This document shows, one piece after another, positions 16,127 to 22,689 of a stretch of DNA of 22,689 bases. The notes under the pieces are model-generated. The model saw only the letters and a program-made list of their open reading frames with translations, ran no database searches and was not told the DNA's origin. Every line of letters begins with the position of its first letter. The stretch's first letter is position 1. Position numbers and translations under genes: made by a program. The stretch lies in NCBI GenBank assembly GCA_018658605.1, contig JABHUV010000237.1, forward strand, positions 1 through 22,689. Direction: 5' to 3'. The stretch comes from Planctomycetaceae bacterium (GTDB lineage: Bacteria > Planctomycetota > Planctomycetia > Pirellulales > Pirellulaceae).

Positions 16127-18259
16127 TCAGACCGTCAGACTATTGTTCGCAACAACAAACGTTACCCAAGCTGCAACATAAGCCAAAACAGTCATATAGA
16201 CAAATGTGAACAGCGGCCATCGCCAAGATTGCGTCTCTTTTTTCAAAACCGCTAGTGTTGACACGCATTGTGCACAGAGGGCAAAAAATCCCATGATTGA
16301 AAGCCCAACAGGAATCGTGAAAACAGGTTTCGTGGGGTCGTCATCCCAACGTGCATTTCTTAAATGGTCCCGCAGTCCCGCCGATGCCTCGTCTTCTTCG
16401 TCACCCAAATTGTAAATCACTCCCATCGTTCCAACGACGACTTCCCGTGCTGGAAACGACGCCAACACGGCGATACCAATCTTCCAATCCCAACCCAATG
16501 GTTTAACGACTGGCTCAATCGCTTGACCGGCTCTTCCTAAGTAGCTGTTACGTAACTGAATTCCAGCAGTTTGTGTCGCTGGCAGTTGCTCTGCTGTCCC
16601 TTCGCTACGAGGAAAATAGGCCAATGCCCAAATCAATACCGTACAAGCCAGAATCAACGTCCCCGCTTGCTTCACAAAATCCATCCCCTGCTGGAACATC
16701 TTGCGAGACACAATCGAAACGCTAGGCATCTTGAAGCTTGGTAACTCCATTACAAATACGGGGGTTTCACCTTTCAACATTGTTTTCTTTAATATCCAAG
16801 CCACACAAATAGCAACGACTATACCGAGCAAATACATACTGAGAAGTACAAGCGTTTGCTGGCTAATCCACCCACCTAGGACTTGCTCTTCCGGAATACA
16901 GGCTGCTGTGAGCAATATATAAACGGGGAGTCGCGCACTACAACTCATCAACGGCGCAATCAGCATGGTTGCCAGCCGATCATTGCGGTTCTTAATGGAA
17001 CGCGCTGCCATGATCCCGGGAATCGCACAAGCAAACGATGACAATAATGGAATAAACGATTTCCCACTCAGACCAACTTTAGACATAATATTGTCCATCA
17101 AATACGCAGCCCGAGCCATGTAACCAAAATCTTCCATCAGCCCGATAAAGAAAAAAAGAATCAAAATCTGAGGTAGGAAGATCACGACGCCGCCGATCCC
17201 AGCAATGAGACCATCGACAATAAGTGACCGCAGCATCCCTTCCGCAATCAGCGATTCGACCCCACTTCCAAGCCACTGGAACAACATGCCAATCAAATCC
17301 ATCGCTGGACCCGACCAACTAAATACTGCTTGAAATAACAGTGTTAACATCGCCAGAAAAACGAGGGAACCAGAAAACGGATGAATCAGTACTCGGTCCA
17401 ACCACCGCCTGCGGACTAAACTATGGTCCGTCTCACCACGTTGAACGACTGAACTTACAACCTGATTAATCCAAGCATAGCGAGCAATCGGTTCCATGCT
17501 GATACGATCACCAGCGGCGTCAAACTGCTGCTTAAATAAGTCCAATGCAGCCGTAAATTCCGATGTTTGTTTCGACTCGACTTGCTCATCTGCGCACAAC
17601 TCAACGTCTGTGGATAATGCCAACTCGTTCAAAAAGCAGCGCCGTTGGCAAGCAACGACTTGATCCGTTGTCGCTGTTGTTGCGGAAGCGATGGCAACTT
17701 CAACTGACTCAGAAAACGTCACTTTGGTTGTAGCGACAACGGCTGCAGAGGCAATTGCCGATCGCAATTCATCGATGCCTTGCTTGCGGCTACCATGTGT
17801 AACAACCACCGCTACACCAAGTGTTGCCGACAATTCTTCTACGTCAATCGTCGTTTCATCTTGTGTCGCAACATCCATCATGTTCAATGCCACGACTGCG
17901 GGAATTTCCAGTTCTAACACTTGCGTTGTAAGATATAAATTGCGGACAAGATTACTCGCATCCAATACGCAAACAACAACATCCATAACATGCATGTCAG
18001 CCACATTTGGCGTCAATAAAACATCGACAGCAATCTGTTCGTCCGGCGAGGCAGGATTTAGACTGTACAATCCCGGTAAGTCGACGACCGCTATTTCCCT
18101 ACCCTCGTGTGTGCAACGACCAACGAATTTTTCAATGGTCGCACCAGGATAGTTTCCAACCTGTTGTTGTCCGCCAACGAGTGCGTTAAATAAAGATGAT
18201 TTCCCAGTGTTAGGATTTCCTAGCAAGGCAACGCGTAGGGATTTGTCATTTCCATTCAT
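16127..18259 (-). CDS. feoB: Ferrous iron transport protein B
   Basis: FeoB imports Fe2+ across the inner membrane using an N-terminal GTPase domain and a polytopic channel. The 710-residue protein shows G1 GNPNTGKSS (14-22), G2 Thr41 in GATIEK, G3 DLPG (60-63) and G4 NMMD (126-129). The linker after the G domain (about 170-260) is rich in Ala, Thr and Val and has several Cys residues, so the helical spacer is poorly matched to E. coli FeoB by eye. The membrane part begins near residue 290 with the usual DRVLIHPFSG. It contains both gate repeats, FACAIPGIMAAR and LMSCSARLPVY, whose Cys residues are the expected metal-path residues. The start overlaps the feoA stop by four bases (ATGA), which marks coupled translation. 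A Cys-rich partner follows. Confidence 0.96.
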   Translation of the reverse strand: MNGNDKSLRVALLGNPNTGKSSLFNALVGGQQQVGNYPGATIEKFVGRCTHEGREIAVVDLPGLYSLNPASPDEQIAVDVLLTPNVADMHVMDVVVCVLDASNLVRNLYLTTQVLELEIPAVVALNMMDVATQDETTIDVEELSATLGVAVVVTHGSRKQGIDELRSAIASAAVVATTKVTFSESVEVAIASATTATTDQVVACQRRCFLNELALSTDVELCADEQVESKQTSEFTAALDLFKQQFDAAGDRISMEPIARYAWINQVVSSVVQRGETDHSLVRRRWLDRVLIHPFSGSLVFLAMLTLLFQAVFSWSGPAMDLIGMLFQWLGSGVESLIAEGMLRSLIVDGLIAGIGGVVIFLPQILILFFFIGLMEDFGYMARAAYLMDNIMSKVGLSGKSFIPLLSSFACAIPGIMAARSIKNRNDRLATMLIAPLMSCSARLPVYILLTAACIPEEQVLGGWISQQTLVLLSMYLLGIVVAICVAWILKKTMLKGETPVFVMELPSFKMPSVSIVSRKMFQQGMDFVKQAGTLILACTVLIWALAYFPRSEGTAEQLPATQTAGIQLRNSYLGRAGQAIEPVVKPLGWDWKIGIAVLASFPAREVVVGTMGVIYNLGDEEDEASAGLRDHLRNARWDDDPTKPVFTIPVGLSIMGFFALCAQCVSTLAVLKKETQSWRWPLFTFVYMTVLAYVAAWVTFVVANNSLTV

Positions 18260-18522
18260 CGCTGGCTGGCATCTTTCTCGGGAACTTCTTGCGGCACTTG
18301 TACTTCAATTCGCCGCGCTTCCGTTTGACGCAGACTCAGTGAGAACCCAAGCAAATCAATTTCCAGTGGATCTCCCAACGGACCAGAACCAACTCGAGTG
18401 ACTTGAGTACCAGGTACCAATCCCATCTCTAACAAACGTAATGCCACCCCGTCAGCACCATGGACGGCAACGACATTTGCCGCGGAATTACGACGCAAAT
18501 CAGAAAGAAACAAAGGAGGCAT
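18256..18522 (-). CDS. feoA: Ferrous iron transport protein A
   Basis: FeoA is a small SH3-like cytoplasmic protein that works with FeoB. This one has the core pattern LSDLRRNSAANVVAVHG, LRLLEMGLVPGTQVTRVG, PLGDPLEIDLLGFSLSLRQTEARRIEV, ending with the feoB overlap. The ATG at 18522 gives 88 residues, the usual family length, and puts the conserved M-x-x-L-x-L-S-D-L at the very N-terminus. The frame remains open to an ATG at 18588 (110 residues), but the 22 added residues look unlike the family and coincide with the Fur-box-like sequence at 18574-18592. Neither start has a strong ribosome binding site. The downstream start is preferred but not proven; the stop is certain. Confidence 0.9.
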   Translation of the reverse strand: MPPLFLSDLRRNSAANVVAVHGADGVALRLLEMGLVPGTQVTRVGSGPLGDPLEIDLLGFSLSLRQTEARRIEVQVPQEVPEKDASQR

Positions 18523-18573
18523 GGGGTGGCTTTCATAGCTTTTAGCGGTAAATCTAGTGCAAATACCTTTATT

Positions 18574-18592
18574 GATTTGCATTCTCATTTAC
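18574..18592 (-). promoter_or_regulatory. Fur-box-like operator upstream of feoA
   Basis: On the minus strand the sequence GTAAATGAGAATGCAAATC agrees with the classical 19-base Fur consensus (GATAATGATAATCATTATC) at 12 of 19 positions by my count. It lies about 50 bases before the preferred feoA start and within the divergent spacer shared with the receptor gene, where an iron-responsive repressor site is expected. Fur boxes in planctomycetes are not well defined, so this is a candidate only. Confidence 0.35.
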
Positions 18593-18828
18593 CAACCGTT
18601 GTTTGTCGACACATCGGGTCGTAAAAAAGTCAAATCAATAACGAATATCCTCTCAAACACTGAACATAGCCTCCCTCTTAAAACCGGTATTACCCGCACA
18701 ACCGTTAAAGAGTGCCAGAAGGAATTGCCGAAGTGAATTACATGTAGAATCAGCGATAGATCTACGTATCGCCGCAACAATTATTCATCCCTAAATAACC
18801 AATCTCTTTAATGTAATGATTTCAAACG
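18593..18828. promoter_or_regulatory. Divergent spacer between feoA and the TonB-dependent receptor
   Basis: These 236 bases, together with the feoA leader, must hold the promoters for both transcription units. They contain no ORF that looks coding. An inverted repeat, GCGATA-N8-TATCGC, lies at 18753-18772, about 57 bases before the receptor start; it could be an operator or an RNA hairpin in the leader. No second convincing Fur box is visible by eye, and no ribosome binding site precedes the receptor start. Confidence 0.35.
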
Positions 18829-21057
18829 GTGCGAACTTTACTACACACAGTTACAGACACCCTTGGCCAGTATGTAAAACTTGCCGTGATAACGCTGTGC
18901 ATTTTATTTGTGCAGATCACATTCTTACCTGCACAAGACACTCAGGACGACGAACCCGTTACACCATCTCCGAGTGACATCCCAACGCTGCCGGAAACAA
19001 CCGTTCAAGGTGTCATCCCGTTTCCTCATGACCCTCTACGCATCTGGCTCGATAACGGTCTCGATGCTCAAGGCGATCCGTTGTTCAGCAATGGTCAACG
19101 ATTCAACCAATCGATATTACGGTCACCTACCCATCGCAGCATCATCGACTTACGCGAACTGCTTGAACGGTCACCAGTCGATATGTATCAAGCCATCGAA
19201 CGCGAAGCCGGCGTACTTATGCAACGCACTCAACGCGGCGCAGCCTCACCATTTATCCGCGGACTCACCGGACAGCAAGTCGTCATTCTTGTGGACGGTA
19301 TTCGCATGAACAATACTACCTTCCGTTTGGGGCCCAATCAGTATTTCAACACGATTGACCCCGGCATAGTCGACCATATCGAAGTTATCCGCGGACCTCA
19401 AACAGTACTCTATGGATCCGATGCGATGGGCGGTGTTATCAACGTGATCACGCGACAAACCGGTATAGGCACCACGCCCAACGGTCCCATCAAAACATGG
19501 ACCAATCGCTATTCATCTGCCGACAACGCCTTCTACACTCGCATGAATTACCAATATCACAACGGCAAGACTGGGATCTTTCTAGGCTCAGGATATGCCA
19601 ATATTAACAATCTTGATCGCGGTGGCGACTTGGGACGACAGTCAGCCACAGCCTATTCTCAATATTCTGGCGACGTTCGCATTGATCGCATCATTGCCGA
19701 CAACCAAACATTGACATTTTCACTACAACACTTCATTCAAGAAAACCTTTTCCGCAGCGATCGCTTCCCTAGTCGCCGTACCATTTTTGATCCTCAACAG
19801 CGATCCATGATGTATTTGCGAATGCAAGGTCATGAAATGAATAACTTCTTTGACCAATACTCGCTCACATTCTCTTACCACCGTCAACGTGAGCAAGTGA
19901 AAGATCGCCATCTCAGCCAACCGTTTTTTGAAGAATCTGAAACGGACAATAACACCTTTGGATTTTCACTATTGCTGGGTACCGACTTAGCGGACCAATC
20001 CCACCTAACCTATGGCGTTGACATGTATAACGATGTGGTGGACTCCTTTAAGAACCGCTTCGATGCGACGACAGGCAGTTTTCTATCTGCTCGCAATCCT
20101 GCTTACCCGGATGACGGATGGAGTCGACAAACAGGTGCTTTTGTCCAATACGACAAACAACTCAACGATCACTTAGATGTTACAGCCGGCACTCGGTTTA
20201 CGCGATCCCACGTGCAAGCCACTCCAATACTGAAAGTGGACGATGACGGAGACCCGTTAACCGACCCAGTCGACACACCCGTGCACATTTCACCCAATTT
20301 CGACAACTGGTCCACTAGTGGTGGTCTCACCTACCAACTCAACACTGACTTAGTGCTCGCCGGATCCATCTCCGAAGGTTTCCGAGCTCCCAATCTTGAC
20401 GACCTAGCATCGAACAATGACAACGTCCAACAAGCATCTGCTGACACACCCAGTATTGATCTACTACCCGAAACGAGTTTGAGTTACGAAGTCGCTTTGC
20501 GTAAGGAAACCGATGATCTTCGCTGGCAAGCAACGGCTTACTGGATGGACATCGACAACATGATCCTGCGTACTCCTGCCGGATCCGATGGTACCAGCAT
20601 CTTGTTTTCACGTAGCAATCGAGATTCAAAAATCAATGGATTCGAGTTTTATGCTGAAAAGCGAGTTGATGACAACTGGACACTCTATGGCAACTTTTCT
20701 TACATCCTTGGGCAAGATCAAGTCCTCAACGAACCTCTTAGCCGTATCCCTCCCACTCAAGGCATCATGGGGCTGAGATGGCGAAATTCGGAAAAGTATG
20801 AGTACCTTGATTTCTATGCATGGATGGTTCATCGTCAAGATCGCTTGAATTTCCAAGACATCAGTGACAGTCGAATACCTGACGATGGCACCCCTGGTTA
20901 TGCCACGTTCAATATTCGCTACGGAACGATGCTCAGCGACACTGAACGAATTACCGTCGAGCTTGAAAACATCCTTGACCAAGCTTACCGAGTTCACGGC
21001 AGCGGAGTTGACGGCGCGGGTTTCTCAGCAAACATTCAATATAGTTTCGAGTTTTAA
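18829..21057 (+). CDS. TonB-dependent outer-membrane receptor, probably iron-related
   Basis: This 742-residue protein has a signal peptide (about 1-35, ending LPAQD), a TonB-box-like ETTVQG at 56-61, a plug domain, and a 22-strand-type barrel ending in the outer-membrane signature YSFEF with a terminal Phe. The plug shows PFIRGLTGQQVVILVDG from 141 and IEVIRGPQTVLYGSDAMGG from 174. Barrel features include GTRFTRS, SEGFRAPNLDDL and a closing LENILDQAYRVHGSG, all usual for siderophore, haem or cobalamin receptors. About 45 residues between the TonB box and the plug (PFPHDPLRIWLDNGLD and onward) are unlike the standard E. coli receptors. The start is GTG at 18829; a TGA codon just upstream in frame rules out a longer form, and no ribosome binding site is visible. 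Divergence from feoAB suggests an iron ligand. The ligand itself is not readable. Confidence 0.9.
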   Translation: MRTLLHTVTDTLGQYVKLAVITLCILFVQITFLPAQDTQDDEPVTPSPSDIPTLPETTVQGVIPFPHDPLRIWLDNGLDAQGDPLFSNGQRFNQSILRSPTHRSIIDLRELLERSPVDMYQAIEREAGVLMQRTQRGAASPFIRGLTGQQVVILVDGIRMNNTTFRLGPNQYFNTIDPGIVDHIEVIRGPQTVLYGSDAMGGVINVITRQTGIGTTPNGPIKTWTNRYSSADNAFYTRMNYQYHNGKTGIFLGSGYANINNLDRGGDLGRQSATAYSQYSGDVRIDRIIADNQTLTFSLQHFIQENLFRSDRFPSRRTIFDPQQRSMMYLRMQGHEMNNFFDQYSLTFSYHRQREQVKDRHLSQPFFEESETDNNTFGFSLLLGTDLADQSHLTYGVDMYNDVVDSFKNRFDATTGSFLSARNPAYPDDGWSRQTGAFVQYDKQLNDHLDVTAGTRFTRSHVQATPILKVDDDGDPLTDPVDTPVHISPNFDNWSTSGGLTYQLNTDLVLAGSISEGFRAPNLDDLASNNDNVQQASADTPSIDLLPETSLSYEVALRKETDDLRWQATAYWMDIDNMILRTPAGSDGTSILFSRSNRDSKINGFEFYAEKRVDDNWTLYGNFSYILGQDQVLNEPLSRIPPTQGIMGLRWRNSEKYEYLDFYAWMVHRQDRLNFQDISDSRIPDDGTPGYATFNIRYGTMLSDTERITVELENILDQAYRVHGSGVDGAGFSANIQYSFEF

Positions 21058-21101
21058 ACCGCGAAATCGCTACAACAGGCGACCGGTTTCTAGCCACAGA
21101 C

Positions 21102-21125
21102 TGATCGTGCATTACCGCACGATCA
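21102..21125. terminator. Strong hairpin between convergent genes
   Basis: A nine-base stem TGATCGTGC and its exact complement GCACGATCA enclose the six-base loop ATTACC. It begins 45 bases after the receptor stop, and the stop codon of the leftward copper-domain gene (21112-21114) lies in the loop. No T-run follows on either strand, so it may act as a roadblock, an RNA-stabilising 3' end or a Rho-assisted terminator for both transcripts. Confidence 0.55.
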
Positions 21126-22689
21126 TCTCACCATTCATGACTAACCAATGGCCGGGGAACGTACATAGGTACGGATACTTCCCCGACTGCATTGGTGCCG
21201 TGAAATAAATTGTGAACGACTCACTCGGCAACACAATATCAGTATATGCCAACACCGCTTCGGTCTGAGGAATATACTGCCGCACCATGGCATCGGGGTC
21301 AGAAATCAACTTATTCGTCAGGTCGCCGACCTCACGCAATGTACCGGGTGCTAATAATGCCCAATTGTGCGGCACTACATCTGGATTCTTTAAGGTCAAG
21401 GCAATCCTCTCACCCGGATTAACTTGGAACGATCTTGTTTGAAACGACAGATTCGCCCCTGTTTGAATTTCAATCGCTCTCGCATCGGCGAGCGCCGCGA
21501 CATACGGATTCGGGACTTTCCGCGTGGCTAAGGCTAGATCGGCCAAGATGGGGTGTGGCGCGATCGGTTTGTGATCCAAGGCCACCAATCCCTCGGCCTC
21601 TATAAAGGACTTCTCATCTAACGCATGTACTGTCACAAATAGTTCACGAAACTGCTCTTGGCCAATTTGCAAACGCAAATATAGCTGATTGACGGGCTGT
21701 AAATCTGGAATCTCTAGAAACAAAGCTCTACCATCGTCGACAACACTCGCCGACTTAATCGCAACATAATCGTGTCCTTGCATCCCAAAGTGTTTTCCAG
21801 AATACTCGGGCGACCCGTACTGTCCGCCGTAACGATAATTCCAACTCATCGCAAAATGACTTTGAATTTTAGTGGCGATTGCTTCGTCAATTTTTTCTGA
21901 GAACCGGATAATGACACCGTTGCGATAGGTGTGTATTCCCAGCGGTTGTTGAACGTTACCACCCCGATATCGCACTCTCTGAAAACAACCATCCGTCGGC
22001 GTATAGCACCCCCAGCCTTGCATTCCAGTCACATACAATTGGCCATCAAAGGGACTAAATCTTCCCCGATGTGTGCCTGACAGGAAATCCCCCGGCAATG
22101 GTACAACGGCACCTTGCAACTGGCCACTAACATCATCGCGGAGCACTAAAAACATCTTTCCCGTACCAAACGAAAAATGCAATAACTGACCCGTAAGTGG
22201 TCCCCAGTGTTTACTCTGAACCACCTGCTGCCCACCCGCTTGATTATCCACTCCTCGCGGCAAATAAACCAATGGCAGATCAGGGACTTCCTCGCCGCGT
22301 GGCCCAGGGAATCCAAAATGCCCTACCCGCTGTTGTGCCAAACGCATACCACAGATCATCGATGCCGGTGTCCAGGTTCCCTCAGCACAAGGCACGGTCA
22401 AAACGCCATCAACGGTAAGCCCCAATCCATCCGGATTCCTAAACCCTGTTGCGATAATATCAGTTTGAGTACCATCGGCCGAGATTCTCAAAATCCCCTG
22501 TCCACCGACGGCCGTATAGAAATTCCCCGCGCCATCTCGCTCTAACCCACAGATGTAATCGTGACCACCGGCCGACGTCGTGAATTGATTGCTGAAGCAC
22601 TCATAATAATCTGCTTCGCCGTCCCCATTGCGGTCGACCAATCTGGTCAATTGATCACGACAAATAACGAACACACCGTCGCTGTCCAC
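21112..22689 (-). CDS. Beta-propeller (sorbosone-dehydrogenase-like) protein with C-terminal azurin-type copper domain, partial
   Basis: The frame runs in from the right edge, so the N-terminus is missing; 525 residues are visible. The first half looks like the propeller of the planctomycete membrane-bound dehydrogenase/PQQ-like group: a calcium-loop-like DRNGDGEADYYE, repeated blade segments such as GLERDGAGNFYTAVGGQG and ATGFRNPDGLGLTVDG, and FDGQLYVTGMQGWG. The last 110 or so residues are an azurin/plastocyanin-like cupredoxin: His in VPHNW, then CTFPGHWLVMNG, whose Cys-x4-His-x3-Met spacing is that of azurin, giving all four type-1 copper ligands. Such a protein would be periplasmic and pass electrons through copper. 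The fusion suggests an exported dehydrogenase or electron shuttle, but the substrate is unknown. The signal peptide and any earlier domains lie outside the window. Confidence 0.85.
   Translation of the reverse strand: MDSDGVFVICRDQLTRLVDRNGDGEADYYECFSNQFTTSAGGHDYICGLERDGAGNFYTAVGGQGILRISADGTQTDIIATGFRNPDGLGLTVDGVLTVPCAEGTWTPASMICGMRLAQQRVGHFGFPGPRGEEVPDLPLVYLPRGVDNQAGGQQVVQSKHWGPLTGQLLHFSFGTGKMFLVLRDDVSGQLQGAVVPLPGDFLSGTHRGRFSPFDGQLYVTGMQGWGCYTPTDGCFQRVRYRGGNVQQPLGIHTYRNGVIIRFSEKIDEAIATKIQSHFAMSWNYRYGGQYGSPEYSGKHFGMQGHDYVAIKSASVVDDGRALFLEIPDLQPVNQLYLRLQIGQEQFRELFVTVHALDEKSFIEAEGLVALDHKPIAPHPILADLALATRKVPNPYVAALADARAIEIQTGANLSFQTRSFQVNPGERIALTLKNPDVVPHNWALLAPGTLREVGDLTNKLISDPDAMVRQYIPQTEAVLAYTDIVLPSESFTIYFTAPMQSGKYPYLCTFPGHWLVMNGEMIVR

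Noticed and set aside
17691..18152. Long rightward open frame (153 codons) antisense to feoB
   Set aside because: It is rich in Ser and Thr and follows the codon pattern of feoB on the other strand; feoB motifs are complete across it, so it is a shadow.

Overview
The window reads as chromosomal DNA of a planctomycete, most likely a member of the Pirellulales. This is an inference from gene content, not a placement by search. The signs are a secreted formylglycine sulfatase, an exported CocE-type hydrolase, a MlrC-type M81 protein, a twin-arginine leader of planctomycete style, and a beta-propeller protein fused to an azurin domain. A complete Gram-negative outer-membrane receptor is also present. 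Gene order is mosaic, with short operons in both directions and small gaps. I see no tRNA, rRNA, CRISPR array, transposase or phage gene.

Left part (1-6142). A leftward pair encodes a M81/MlrC-family protein followed by the N-terminal part of an enolase-superfamily enzyme that runs off the left edge. A 41-codon ORF with a good ribosome binding site and a twin-arginine signal overlaps the start of the M81 gene. Facing away from them is a secreted CocE/NonD hydrolase. It converges on a leftward pair: an exported sulfatase and a membrane-anchored SRPBCC protein.

Middle (6313-12348). A leftward membrane fatty-acid desaturase is preceded by an easily missed 54-codon ORF that looks like a small winged-helix protein. 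Rightward from there is a four-gene operon: an ethanolamine-type APC permease, a glutamine-synthetase-like ligase, a gamma-glutamyl amide hydrolase of the PuuD type, and a short-chain dehydrogenase. Together they suggest uptake of an amine or amino alcohol, its gamma-glutamylation, oxidation while protected, and release of glutamate. No aldehyde dehydrogenase is present in the window.

Right part (12447-22689). A leftward rlmKL-dinB pair (23S rRNA methyltransferase and DNA polymerase IV) is followed by a leftward feoA-feoB-small Cys-rich protein operon for ferrous iron uptake. A TonB-dependent receptor is transcribed divergently from feoA, and a Fur-box-like sequence lies just upstream of feoA, so the locus looks like one iron-uptake region. 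The receptor converges on a gene running in from the right edge, which encodes a beta-propeller protein ending in a complete type-1 copper domain. A 9-bp-stem hairpin separates the two, and the stop codon of the copper protein lies in its loop.

The most interesting items are the gamma-glutamylation operon with an alcohol-dehydrogenase-type SDR, the orphan Tat leader overlapping the M81 gene, the small winged-helix-like ORF before the desaturase, and the coupled feo/receptor locus.
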